A DNA stretch of 36,405 nucleotides from an uncultured Eubacterium sp. (GTDB lineage: Bacteria > Bacillota_A > Clostridia > Lachnospirales > Lachnospiraceae), in the NCBI GenBank assembly GCA_910589045.1, contig CAJUSH010000028.1:7676-44080 (forward strand), in the 5' to 3' direction. Shown here piece after piece: positions 25,417 to 33,937 of the stretch. Position numbers and translations under genes: made by a program. The notes beneath the pieces were generated by a model. The model was not told the origin of the DNA. It searched no databases and was given only the letters and a program-made list of their open reading frames with translations. How positions within the stretch are numbered: position 1 is the stretch's first letter; each line of letters starts with the position of its first letter.

Positions 25417-27199
25417 CTAACTATAGTCGTTTTTCTTGTAGATGTCAAGCTTTTTGTCAGCCAGCAAATCCTTCATACTGTTCAAGCTGATCAGAAGCGT
25501 TGACATATTATGCGCCAGTGCAGATGCTGTCGGCTGTATCAGACCGCTGACGCCGAGCAAAATCAAACAGGAGTTAAGTCCTATAATGCTAATATAATTT
25601 TTCCGAATACGTCTGGCAAGCCCCGCACTGATCTCCTTCAATGTTACAAGCCCCGAGAGTTGATCCGCGTCGATGGTAATATCCGCAATCTCCCTCGCGA
25701 GCTGGGCGCCGTCGCTGATGGCAATCCCGACATCCGCGGCCGAAAGCGCCGGCGAATCATTCATGCCGTCGCCTACCATCACGACCCTTCTGCCCTCCGT
25801 CTTCTCCTTCAGCACGAAGGCCGCCTTATTCTCCGGCAGCACCTCGGCATAATATTCGTCTATGCCTGCCCTCGCCGCAATGGCACACGCCGGGCGCCTG
25901 CTGTCCCCGGTCATCATGACGATCTTTGTAAATCCCGCCTTTTTTAGCTCCGCGACTACCTCCGGCGCCTCCTCGCGCAGCGGATCCTCAGTACAGAGCA
26001 CCGCCGCCAGCCTTCCCTCAACCGCAAGATAGAGATGGGAATACTCCTCCGGAAGCTGCTCAAAGCGCATCTGCAGATCTTCCGGCACCAGGCAGCCCTC
26101 ATCCTCAAATACAAAATTCGAGTGCGGAAAATGCTCCTCCAGACATGCCGCCAGCGCAAGCAGCTCCTCCGCGCGCTCTTCCACAAACGGCACGACCTTC
26201 ACGAGCGACGGATGCGCCTTCGTCAATGTTCCTGTTTTGTCAAAGATAATCGTATGGCACCAGCCGGTCCGCCAAATGCGCGGCCTCCCCCTCCATCGAG
26301 GATTTTAAACGCTCCGATTCCTCAATCATCTGTACAATCTTCTCGTACTTATTAGAGCCGGATGTCACCTTTACCCGGACAACCAGCTCGCCTTCCTCAA
26401 GCACGGTTCCAGCATATACATATCCGCCCGCTTCCCGGGAAACCGGCAGCGCCTCCCCGGTCATGGACGCCTGATTGACGGCGCCGCTTCCCTCCGCGAC
26501 AATACCGTCAAAGGGAATCATGCTTCCCATGCGGATGACGACCTGATCTCCCGGGCGAATGTGATCCGTGTCCGTTAAAATCTCCCCTTCGTCTGTCCGA
26601 AGCCAGACCTTTCCTATATTTATTGACATGCTCCGCGCCAGATCATCCACGAATTTTTTGTGCGTCCACTCCTCAAGAATTTCACCGATATCGAGCAGGA
26701 ACATGACGGAGCCGGCAGTCTCCATATCCCGCCGAAGCAGTGACACGGCAATAGCCGTACCGTCTAAAACGGATACCTCGATTTTTCTTTTTCCAAGCGT
26801 ATAAAGCCCCCGCCATATATATTTTGCTGCCTTACAGACAATGATCACATGCCGAAGCGGTCTCGGAAAAAAGAGCTTGTTCCCGATACGTGCGACCACC
26901 TTCCCCGCAATCTTGTCCCAGTATGCACGGTTTGTCCCGCGACCCGAATTTTGCCATATGTGATCCGGAGCCTGCGCATTTTCAAAGGAAAATTTTTGCA
27001 AAGCACGGATGAGTTCTTCCCGCTTTCCGCAATACCAAACCGCCACGTCCTGGTTTCGCTCATACACCTTCACCGACGTAACTCCTGTCTGAGCCGTCAG
27101 ATAGTACTGCAAAATATCCGCATCCTTCATTGAAATACGTTTGCAGACAATATGAACCCTCATGCGTCCCCTGATCTCATGCAGAATCTTAAATTTCAT
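25417..27199 (-). pseudogene. Metal-transporting P1B-type ATPase gene broken by internal deletion and frameshift
   Basis: Two frames on the same strand together make most of one ATPase. The first (27199 to 26240, 319 residues) has an HMA-like N-terminus (KILHEIRGRMRVHIV), the A-domain motif NQASMTGEALPV, and ends at HLADRLVP. The second frame begins within TIIFDKTGTLTKAHPS, the phosphorylated Asp motif (about 26250-26215), and runs to 25417 with MMTGDSRRPA and VGDGMNDSPALSAADVGIAI. Intact relatives have about 80 residues between these points, with two membrane helices holding the metal site. That block is missing and the frame shifts by one. A reading from a TTG at 26226 would lack the phosphorylation site. 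The product cannot transport metal. Confidence 0.88.
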
Positions 27200-27265
27200 T
27201 CAAATCCGTCCTCTGGCGTGTCTTCCGTGCCACGCTGCTTCCCCCTTATCACCATGCGTCCCACA

Positions 27266-27508
27266 TCAAACCATAATTTTGCATGCCATATCTTTTCCTA
27301 TGGCAATTCTGGAATCCTTCACGCTCACGATCAGATTTCCTCCCGTATCCGATATGACCGTGACAGCCGTACCTGCCACAAAACCAAGATTTTCTAAAAA
27401 GCGTCTTGTATCCTCTTTTCCTCCGACCTTAATAACCGTCGCCTTTTCACCTGCACCTATCATCGTCAGTGGTATCATCTTTTTGTATTCTCTTCTTTCC
27501 CTGTTCAT
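27266..27508 (-). CDS. FeoA-domain protein
   Basis: 80 residues: MIPLTMIGAGEKATVIKVGG followed by RRFLENLGFVAGTAVTVIS and an IAIGKDMACKIMV end. This is the SH3-like FeoA fold that assists ferrous iron transporters or acts as a stand-alone metal-linked regulator. No feoB follows. Instead the metal P-type ATPase remnant starts 66 bp later, suggesting FeoA served that pump. ATG at 27508 has AAGGG about 10 bases ahead; an internal ATG at 27478 is an alternative start. Confidence 0.87.
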   Translation of the reverse strand: MNRERREYKKMIPLTMIGAGEKATVIKVGGKEDTRRFLENLGFVAGTAVTVISDTGGNLIVSVKDSRIAIGKDMACKIMV

Positions 27509-27553
27509 CCCCGCATCACCCTTACAGTGATTTCCTGCGCATGACTCTTTTGG

Positions 27554-27578
27554 TTAGTATATACTAATTCTAATTAGT
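27554..27578. promoter_or_regulatory. Two overlapping palindromes over the feoA promoter
   Basis: TTAGTATATACTAA (27554-27567) is a perfect palindrome covering the -10. ACTAATT-CT-AATTAGT (27563-27578) is a perfect 7-2-7 inverted repeat filling the spacer. The TTAG...CTAA ends resemble binding sites of DtxR/MntR-type metalloregulators, but I cannot name the protein. Confidence 0.7.
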
Positions 27579-27584
27579 TGTCAA
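27556..27584 (-). promoter_or_regulatory. Sigma-A promoter for the feoA-ATPase unit
   Basis: Minus strand: TTGACA (27579-27584), 17-bp spacer, TATACT (27556-27561). This is close to consensus, with the transcription start about 40 bases before the ATG at 27508. Confidence 0.9.
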
Positions 27585-27589
27585 ATTTG

Positions 27590-27612
27590 TTATTGATAAT
27601 ATTTATCAATAA
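27590..27612. promoter_or_regulatory. Fur-type box upstream of the feoA promoter
   Basis: Perfect 10-bp arms TTATTGATAA and TTATCAATAA flank 3 bases. The core TGATAATATTTATCA (27594-27608) matches the 7-1-7 Fur consensus TGATAATNATTATCA at 14 of 15 positions. It lies just upstream of the -35 on the minus strand. Confidence 0.75.
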
Positions 27613-27680
27613 TAGTTTGTATTGGTTTACCACACGGCGAAAAAATACGAAACACCGGCTTGACCACACACGGCACAACG

Positions 27681-27723
27681 AAAAAAAGGGAGGCCCCGCC
27701 GACTGCACGGCGCATAGCCTCCC
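27681..27723 (-). terminator. glgP: Intrinsic terminator of glgP
   Basis: GGGAGGC and GCCTCCC (7 bp) enclose a 22-base loop and are followed by seven T on the minus strand. It lies 15 bases past the glgP stop. Confidence 0.9.
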
Positions 27724-27737
27724 CTGTTCGTATCTGA

Positions 27738-29993
27738 TTACAGCTTCCAGATATCCTTGTTGTACTGACCGATCGTCCGGTCTGATGAGAAAAATCCTGC
27801 CTGACTGATGTTTTTGAGCATCATGCGCGCCCACGCCTTGCGGTCCTCGTAAGCGGCAAGCGCTTTGTCCTTCGTCTCCACATAATCTCGATAGTCGGGG
27901 AAGGTCATAAACCAGTCTTTGTTTAACAGCTCCTTATAGAGCCGCTCGAGGTTTTCCTTCTTCCCTGCCTTCATCATCTCGTCGCCAACGATAAAGTCCA
28001 CACACTTCTTTAAATCCGCGTCCTTCTCGTAGTAATCCTTCGACACATAGTCCGCCCGCTTGTAGCGCTCAATCACCGTCTCGCTGGACTCTCCGAAAAT
28101 AAAGATATTTTCTTTGCCCACCAGCTCCGCGATCTCCACGTTCGCGCCGTCCATCGTTCCGATGGTGACTGCGCCGTTTAACATAAACTTCATGTTGCTC
28201 GTACCGCTTGCCTCCTTGGATGCCAGGGAAATCTGCTCGTCGAGGTCGCAGGCAGGAATCAGCTTCTCCGCCAGCGTTACGTTGTAATTTTCTACCATCA
28301 CAACCTCTAAATAAGGGCTTACCTCGGGGTCGTTTGCGATCAGCTCCTGCAGGCACAAAATCAGATGAATAATGTCCTTCGCAATGATGTAGGCGGGCGC
28401 AGCCTTCGCCCCGAAAATCACGGTGATCGGGCGCTTCGGCAGCTTGCCGGATTTGATCTCAAAATATTTGTGGATGACATAGAGTGCGTTTAACTGCTGG
28501 CGCTTGTACTCGTGCAGACGCTTGATCTGTACGTCAAAGATCGCATTCGTATCCAGCTCGATATTCTGGGTGCGCTTCATGTAATCCTTCAAAATGACCT
28601 TTCTGGCCTCCTTGACTGCAAGCAGCTTCTTAAGCACCGCATCGTCGTCCAGAAACTTCTCCAGCTTTGTCAGCTCCATCGCATCCTTCTTAAAGCCCGG
28701 CCCGATCAGCTCCTCGATGAGCGCGGTCAGCTCGGGGTTGCTGTAGAGCAGCCAGCGGCGGAAGGTGATTCCGTTTGTCTTGTTGTTGAATTTCTCCGGG
28801 TAGAGCTTATAAAACTTGTGAAGCTCCGTGTCCTTCAAAATATCCGTGTGCAGTGCCGCCACGCCGTTTACGCTGATGCCGTAGTGAATGTCGATGTGGG
28901 CCATGCACACGCAGTTGTCCGTGTTGATGATCGCCACATCGGGGTCCTTGCATGCTTTGCTGACACGCGCGTCCAGCTCGCGGATGATGGGCATGAGCTG
29001 GGGCACCGCCTTCTTCATAAAGGAAACCGGCCATTTCTCCAGCGCCTCCGCGAGAATCGTGTGGTTTGTGTACGCGCAGGTCTTTGATACAACGCCGATG
29101 GCCTCATCCATCGTCATGCCCCGCTCCTGCAAAAGACGAATCAGCTCCGGAATCACCATGGTGGGGTGGGTGTCGTTGATCTGGATCACCGCATAATCAC
29201 AGAGGTCGTACAGGTTTGAGCCCTTTTCCTCCGCTTCATCCAGGATGAGACGCGCCGCGTTGCTAACCATGAAATACTGCTGGTATACCCGAAGCAGACG
29301 TCCCGCGTCGTCGCTGTCGTCGGGATAGAGGAACAGCGTCAGGTTTTTCGCGATATCGTGTTTGTCAAAGCCGATGTCATTTTTTCCGACGATGGATTCG
29401 TCAACCGTCTCCACGTCAAAGAGATGCAGCTTCGTCGTGCGGTTCTCGTAGCCGACCACGTCGATATCATACATGCGCGACTTTAGGTTAAAGCCGCCAA
29501 ACTCGATCTCATAGGTCTTATCCGTGGGGCGCAGCCAGCTGTGCTCACTCATCCACGGGTTGGGCGTCTCACTCTGCAGATTATTATGGAACTCCTGCTT
29601 AAACAGGCCGTAATGATAATTTAATCCCACGCCGTCGCCGTTCAGGCCAAGGGTCGCGATAGAATCGAGAAAGCACGCCGCAAGACGTCCCAGTCCGCCG
29701 TTTCCAAGAGACGGCTCCGCCTCAAGCTCCTCGATCTCTGCTAAGGATTTTCCGCATTTTTCCAGCTCCGTCTTTACCTCATCATAAAGCCCCAGATTGA
29801 TCAGGTTGTTGGACAATAATTTTCCGATCAAAAACTCTGCGGAAATGTAGTAGAGCTTCTTCTTTCCCTGATTGCTCTCCTTCTCCTTTGCCGCCTCCTT
29901 CACATACTCCAAAAGTGCGACATAAATTTCCTCATTTGTGCACTGCTCCATAAAACGGCCGAATCTCTTTTTTACATATTCGTTGACTGTCAT
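27738..29993 (-). CDS. glgP: Glycogen/maltodextrin phosphorylase
   Basis: ATG at 29993 follows AAAAGGAG with 7-nt spacing; the longer frame to 30089 begins implausibly. The 751-residue cytosolic enzyme releases glucose-1-phosphate from alpha-1,4-glucans using pyridoxal phosphate. The cofactor region EASGTSNMKFMLNGAVTIGT (cofactor Lys in NMKF, about residue 600) and the substrate-channel motifs EAEPSLGNGGLGRLAACF and NDTHPTMVIPELIR are intact. It is shorter than the E. coli enzymes (about 800 residues), usual for clostridia. It is divergent from an AraC-type regulator with overlapping promoters. It complements MalQ in maltodextrin and glycogen use. Confidence 0.96.
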   Translation of the reverse strand: MTVNEYVKKRFGRFMEQCTNEEIYVALLEYVKEAAKEKESNQGKKKLYYISAEFLIGKLLSNNLINLGLYDEVKTELEKCGKSLAEIEELEAEPSLGNGGLGRLAACFLDSIATLGLNGDGVGLNYHYGLFKQEFHNNLQSETPNPWMSEHSWLRPTDKTYEIEFGGFNLKSRMYDIDVVGYENRTTKLHLFDVETVDESIVGKNDIGFDKHDIAKNLTLFLYPDDSDDAGRLLRVYQQYFMVSNAARLILDEAEEKGSNLYDLCDYAVIQINDTHPTMVIPELIRLLQERGMTMDEAIGVVSKTCAYTNHTILAEALEKWPVSFMKKAVPQLMPIIRELDARVSKACKDPDVAIINTDNCVCMAHIDIHYGISVNGVAALHTDILKDTELHKFYKLYPEKFNNKTNGITFRRWLLYSNPELTALIEELIGPGFKKDAMELTKLEKFLDDDAVLKKLLAVKEARKVILKDYMKRTQNIELDTNAIFDVQIKRLHEYKRQQLNALYVIHKYFEIKSGKLPKRPITVIFGAKAAPAYIIAKDIIHLILCLQELIANDPEVSPYLEVVMVENYNVTLAEKLIPACDLDEQISLASKEASGTSNMKFMLNGAVTIGTMDGANVEIAELVGKENIFIFGESSETVIERYKRADYVSKDYYEKDADLKKCVDFIVGDEMMKAGKKENLERLYKELLNKDWFMTFPDYRDYVETKDKALAAYEDRKAWARMMLKNISQAGFFSSDRTIGQYNKDIWKL

Positions 29994-30098
29994 TGCTCTG
30001 CTCCTTTTTATGCTTGATTTCATGTACATTCGTTTTGACAGTCCGGCTCCCGCCTGTTTGCGCAGCCGGACTGTTTTGTTATTGGTCATTGCTATTAT

Positions 30099-30127
30099 AG
30101 TAAACTTCTCCTGGAAAATTCTTGCAA
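30099..30127 (-). promoter_or_regulatory. glgP: glgP promoter using a self-complementary -35
   Basis: Minus strand: TTGCAA (30122-30127), 17-bp spacer, TTTACT (30099-30104). A better -10, TATAAT (30094-30099), overlaps but would need a 22-bp spacer. Confidence 0.6.
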
Positions 30128-30151
30128 TATTATCGCGAGATATAGTACAAT
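30122..30151 (+). promoter_or_regulatory. AraC-gene promoter using the same -35 hexamer
   Basis: Plus strand: TTGCAA (30122-30127), 18-bp spacer, TACAAT (30146-30151), about 30 bases before the ATG at 30184. TTGCAA is its own reverse complement, so the same six bases can act as -35 in both directions. Confidence 0.6.
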
Positions 30152-30183
30152 CCTATCATAATCAGAGAAAGAAGGGCGAAAAT

Positions 30184-31197
30184 ATGAAGATACCCGAGTA
30201 CGAATCCTATCATGAGAAAAAAAATCATTTTGACGCTGCTTTCCCATACAACACCTATTTATGCTCCATTCCGCTGGATTTTATGCAGGTTCCCCTGCAC
30301 TGGCACGATGAGGTTGAATTGATTTACGTCAAAAAAGGCCGCGGCATCATCTCCGTGGATTTTACATCCTACGAGGTGAGCGCCTTTGACATTGCCCTCA
30401 TCCTGCCCGGCCAGCTCCACGCCATCCGGGGGATCACGGATACGGTGATGGAGTACGAAAATATTATTTTTCATCCGAAGCTTCTCGAGGGCTCCGGCGC
30501 GGACGACACCTATTACCGTTATCTGCAGCCGATTTTTTCCATGCGGCTTGCATGCCCCACGATTCTGAGGGCCGGTGCACAGGGCGATTCAGACAGCAGT
30601 CCGGACTTTGAAGCGCGAATTTCCATGTCCAGACTGCCGGTTCCCGGTCACGATGTGAACCGTAACGGATTCTGCGCTTCCGCCCTTGCTGCGGACGTGT
30701 GCACAAAAAAAGCCAGCGTCTACTCTGCCGTGCGCGCCTGTCTGGATGAAAATGACAGTATCTGCATGCACTTTCCCCCCGGCTACCCGCTGGCAATCAA
30801 GGGAAACCTCTTTGCACTCTTTTTCGCGCTCTGCACGGCGGGAAACGGCCGTACACGCACCGCCGCCCCCGCCGGAAAAAACATCGAAAAGCTGAAATCC
30901 GTCATCAAATATGTGGAGCTGCATTATGCCTCACCCATGTCCATCGAACAGATGGCGGGCCTGGCGGGCTTTTCCAAATCCCATTTTATGAAATATTTCA
31001 GGCAGACCATGGGTGTGCCCTTTACCGCCTACCTCAACTCCTACCGCCTCACCATGGCGGCGCGGCTGCTCCTGCAGTCCGACGACACCGTGCTCTCCAT
31101 CGCCTCAGAGGTGGGCTTCGACAACCTCTCCTATTTTAACCGGGCGTTTAAGAAGCAGTATGGGATGACGCCAAGTACGTATCGCGGGCAGGTGTAA
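30184..31197 (+). CDS. AraC-family transcriptional regulator
   Basis: The open frame extends left to 29938, but ATG at 30184 has AGAAGGG ahead of it and begins MKIPEYESYHEKKNHFDAAF, the usual start of this subfamily. The 337-residue protein has a cupin sensor with PLHWHDEVELIYVKKGRG and LPGQLHAIRG. The two C-terminal helix-turn-helix motifs are MSIEQMAGLAGFSKSHFMKY and SIASEVGFDNLSYFNRAFKK. Residues about 130-176 are rich in Ser, Asp and Arg and look like an in-frame insertion relative to related regulators. Divergence from glgP suggests control of glycogen or glucan use, by inference. Confidence 0.9.
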   Translation: MKIPEYESYHEKKNHFDAAFPYNTYLCSIPLDFMQVPLHWHDEVELIYVKKGRGIISVDFTSYEVSAFDIALILPGQLHAIRGITDTVMEYENIIFHPKLLEGSGADDTYYRYLQPIFSMRLACPTILRAGAQGDSDSSPDFEARISMSRLPVPGHDVNRNGFCASALAADVCTKKASVYSAVRACLDENDSICMHFPPGYPLAIKGNLFALFFALCTAGNGRTRTAAPAGKNIEKLKSVIKYVELHYASPMSIEQMAGLAGFSKSHFMKYFRQTMGVPFTAYLNSYRLTMAARLLLQSDDTVLSIASEVGFDNLSYFNRAFKKQYGMTPSTYRGQV

Positions 31198-31396
31198 TGC
31201 ATGTGATCTGCAAAGCATTGCGTCAGGTATTTAATCCCGCCGCCCAAAATACCTCCATAATCAGCCATTCGCTCTAGCTGGGAGTCGTAATTCTTTTTCG
31301 TGTAATTGTAGGCATCACGCAAACACCTTCTGCCAAATGTCGGCTTTGCTATACACGCCCGCAAATTTGTATAGCTACATTTTTCAGATGCGGTGC

Positions 31397-31402
31397 TATA
31401 AT
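31397..31402 (+). promoter_or_regulatory. -10 element of the BIG2-protein gene
   Basis: A perfect TATAAT, 40 bases before the ATG at 31442. No convincing -35 lies 16-18 bases upstream. Nothing else recognisable lies between the AraC gene and this site. Confidence 0.6.
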
Positions 31403-31441
31403 AGGTCTCAGTTAAAAAAACAAATACGGAGGTAAAACACA

Positions 31442-32116
31442 ATGAAAAATTACAGGAAAATTTTATGCGGCGCACTCGCCGCAGTCATGGCACTGACAAT
31501 CACAGCTGCACCGGTAAGCGCAGCCGCGGCACCGAAGCTCTCCAAAACAAAGCTTTCGATGACAGTCGGCGACACCGCGGTTTTAACGGTTAAGAATGCC
31601 GCCAAAAAGGAAAAAGTCACATGGAAAAGCAGCAAGAAGGCGGTTGCCGCTGTCACTGCCAAGGGAAAGGTAACTGCGAAAAAGGCCGGAAAGACCGTGA
31701 TCAGCGCTACCTTAAAGAGTACCAAAAAGACTTTGAAATGCAGCGTAACCGTAAAAGCTGCCGCAAAGCCGGATGAGACCACACAGGACATTACCGCTAT
31801 GCTCGCAGGCAAGAGCTATGCCGGAAGCGCCGAGGCTATGGGCATGAAAATAGATGCGCTGAAATTAACCTTCGGTGCGGATCAGAGCGTAAGCGGCGCC
31901 ATGCTCGACACCTCTACACTGGAGATGAAGGAGTTCACCGGAACGTACAGCGCCACGCTTTCCGGAAAAACCGTAACCATCACAGTCACCACGGCCGACG
32001 GCACGACCATGACCGAGACACTCACCGTCGTAAAGGATGATTTTTCTGAGCTCAGCGCTACAAAAACCGTAGGCGGCATGGATATCCCGGTAACGGTTGT
32101 AGAAGTGACGGCGTAA
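31442..32116 (+). CDS. Secreted protein with bacterial Ig-like (BIG2) domain
   Basis: 224 residues, ATG after ACGGAGG. The signal peptide MKNYRKILCGALAAVMALT continues to a probable cleavage after VSA at about residue 27. Residues 30-108 are a BIG2 domain: LSKTKLSMTVGDTAVL, VTWKSSKKAVAAVTAKGKVT and KKAGKTVISATL. The remaining 110 residues (from PDETTQDIT) are a Thr-rich beta-type region with a GTYSATLSGKTVTITV hairpin, resembling lipocalin-like or META-like small domains in gut Firmicutes proteins. There is no LPxTG anchor and no lipobox, so it is probably released or held by wall interactions. Role unknown. Confidence 0.88.
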   Translation: MKNYRKILCGALAAVMALTITAAPVSAAAAPKLSKTKLSMTVGDTAVLTVKNAAKKEKVTWKSSKKAVAAVTAKGKVTAKKAGKTVISATLKSTKKTLKCSVTVKAAAKPDETTQDITAMLAGKSYAGSAEAMGMKIDALKLTFGADQSVSGAMLDTSTLEMKEFTGTYSATLSGKTVTITVTTADGTTMTETLTVVKDDFSELSATKTVGGMDIPVTVVEVTA

Positions 32117-32164
32117 ACCGACAGCCGACCATAACCTGATTTTTAAAAACGGCTGCAGCATCCG

Positions 32165-32225
32165 GGAATGATTTAAACAGAATGCGGACAGAGGAAAACA
32201 GTCTTTCATCATGTCATTCCGTTTT
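32165..32225 (+). terminator. Possible terminator of the BIG2-protein gene
   Basis: GGAATGA (32165-32171) pairs with TCATTCC (32214-32220), followed by GTTTT. The loop is long (42 bases), so this is tentative. Confidence 0.35.
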
Positions 32226-32249
32226 CAGGACAAATAACAGACTGCGAAA

Positions 32250-32268
32250 GGCAGCTTTTAAAGCTGCC
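32250..32268 (-). terminator. queH: Palindromic terminator overlapping the queH stop codon
   Basis: GGCAGCTTT and AAAGCTGCC form a 19-base near-perfect palindrome (32250-32268), followed by TTTCG on the minus strand. The queH stop TAA lies inside it. The T run is short, so strength is uncertain. Confidence 0.55.
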
Positions 32269-32884
32269 CGCCGCGTTCATGATACGAAAACACGCATCCG
32301 CAGTAATTCTGACGGTACATGCCGTACTCCCGCGAAAGCTCAATTGAGCGCTTGTAGCCGTTCTTCTTTTTGAAATCTGCGTACAGGTAACGCACGCCAA
32401 GCTCCGCGCTTAGTGCCGCACCGATCTCGTTAAGCTTTCCGGCGTTTTTCAGCGGGCTGATGCTGAGCGTCGTCGTGAAGTAATCAAAGCCCTTCGCCCG
32501 TGCAAGCTCCCCCGCCTCCCGAAGGCGCAGCTCATAGCAGGCAAAGCACCTCTCCCCGCCCTCCTTCTCCTGCTCCATTCCCTTTGCCATCTCATAAAAG
32601 CGTTCGGTGTCGTAAGCACCCTCCACAAAAGAAATCGGATGACGCGCCGGGAAACGCCGGATAAACTCCTGCTGCTCCCGCACCCGCATCCAATATTCCT
32701 CCTGCGGGTATATGTTCGGATTATAATAGAAAACGGTGATCGAAAAAAAATCGGACAAATACTCCAGCACATAGCTGCTGCAGGGCGCACAGCAGCTGTG
32801 CAAAAGCAGTGTCGGCACCTCTCTCGCATCCGCAAGCCGTACAAGCTCCGCTTCAAGCATTCGCTGATAATTCTGTTTGTTCAT
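32258..32884 (-). CDS. queH: Epoxyqueuosine reductase QueH
   Basis: ATG at 32884 follows AAGGAG; the longer frame to 32956 has no site. The 208-residue protein belongs to the DUF208/QueH family, the non-cobalamin reductase that finishes queuosine in tRNA. It keeps the adjacent cysteines HSCCAPC (31, 32 and 35) and the pair CFAC (113 and 116) that bind the iron-sulfur cluster. FYYNPNIYPQEEYWMR is the usual following segment. It stands alone behind its own promoter. Confidence 0.94.
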   Translation of the reverse strand: MNKQNYQRMLEAELVRLADAREVPTLLLHSCCAPCSSYVLEYLSDFFSITVFYYNPNIYPQEEYWMRVREQQEFIRRFPARHPISFVEGAYDTERFYEMAKGMEQEKEGGERCFACYELRLREAGELARAKGFDYFTTTLSISPLKNAGKLNEIGAALSAELGVRYLYADFKKKNGYKRSIELSREYGMYRQNYCGCVFSYHERGGQL

Positions 32885-32974
32885 GCCATCTCTCCTTAAA
32901 ATGAATGATGTATCCCGCCAGATGTTCGTATGAAGCACTGTCCGCAAACCGCGCATTCTTCGCCTTCGGCTCGT

Positions 32975-33003
32975 ATTATACCACAGGTTTTGTTTGTCTA
33001 CAA
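32975..33003 (-). promoter_or_regulatory. queH: queH promoter
   Basis: Minus strand: TTGTAG (32998-33003), 17-bp spacer, perfect TATAAT (32975-32980), about 90 bases before the queH ATG. Confidence 0.8.
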
Positions 33004-33187
33004 TGAAACCTTCTGTTCGGATGGCACGGGCGGCGCTGCTTTGTCATAAACTATTCATATACGCTTTGCATCTGTTCAAAGCAAGTCAAATTCACACGGA
33101 TCGGTGCCGCAAGTATTTACAGCCGCACCTTCCTGTGAATTTATTTGGCTGCTGCAACAATAAATGAAATGGAGTTTGAATGATACT

Positions 33188-33937
33188 ATGAACAATATAT
33201 TAGAATTTCGGCATCTGGACTACTCCTATCACTCCATGAGCGGAGAAGTCCCTGCCCTCTCGAATATCAATTTTACGGTGGGAGAAAAGGAGTTTTTAGT
33301 CATTGTGGGGCCAAGCGGATGCGGGAAATCCACCCTGCTTGACCTGATTTTCGGCCTGATCAAGCCGGAAAACGGCGAAATCACCGGCGAGCTGGACTCC
33401 ATCGGATACATGCTGCAAAAGGATCACCTCTTCGGCTGGCGCTCCATCGAACGAAACATCCTGCTTGGCCTGGAAATCCAGCACAAGCTGACCCCTGAGA
33501 CAAGAAGCTATGCAGCCGAGCTTCTGAAAAAATACGGGCTTTATGATTTTCGCGGCAAACGTCCCAGCGAGCTTTCCGGCGGCATGCGCCAGCGGGCGGC
33601 GCTCATCCGCACCCTCGTGACGCGCCCGAGCCTTCTGCTGCTCGACGAGCCGTTTTCGGCGCTTGATTACCAGACACGGCTCAACGTTGCGGAGGATATC
33701 GGAAGCATTATCCGCCAGGAGGAAAAATCCGCGATTCTCGTCACGCATGACCTCTCCGAGGCTATCAGCATGGGGGACCGCATTATTATTTTATCCCCGC
33801 GCCCCGCCACCGTGGTACACACCATTGACCTGCATTTTGACTCTGCCTTAAGCTCCATCGAGCGCCGGGAGACGGACGAATTTAAGCACTATTTCAGCGA
33901 ATTATGGAAGGAGATGAATCAGCTTGTACAGTCATAA
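33188..33937 (+). CDS. ABC transporter ATPase, nitrate/sulfonate/taurine type
   Basis: I choose ATG at 33188 (MNNILEFRHLDYSY); a frame-extending ATG at 33164 has no ribosome site, though the GGAG before 33188 is 13 bases away. The 249-residue protein has Walker A GPSGCGKST, Q-loop MLQKDHLFGWRS, signature LSGGMRQR, Walker B LLLLDEPFSALD and switch VTHDLSEA. The MLQKDxLxxWRS segment is typical of SsuB/TauB/NrtD and ThiZ-like importers. It overlaps the following permease gene by 14 bases. Substrate is unknown because the binding protein is not in the window. Confidence 0.93.
   Translation: MNNILEFRHLDYSYHSMSGEVPALSNINFTVGEKEFLVIVGPSGCGKSTLLDLIFGLIKPENGEITGELDSIGYMLQKDHLFGWRSIERNILLGLEIQHKLTPETRSYAAELLKKYGLYDFRGKRPSELSGGMRQRAALIRTLVTRPSLLLLDEPFSALDYQTRLNVAEDIGSIIRQEEKSAILVTHDLSEAISMGDRIIILSPRPATVVHTIDLHFDSALSSIERRETDEFKHYFSELWKEMNQLVQS

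Noticed and set aside
31131..31475. Minus-strand 114-residue frame across the AraC end and the BIG2 leader
   Set aside because: It overlaps two well-supported genes and the promoter, and no domain was recognised.
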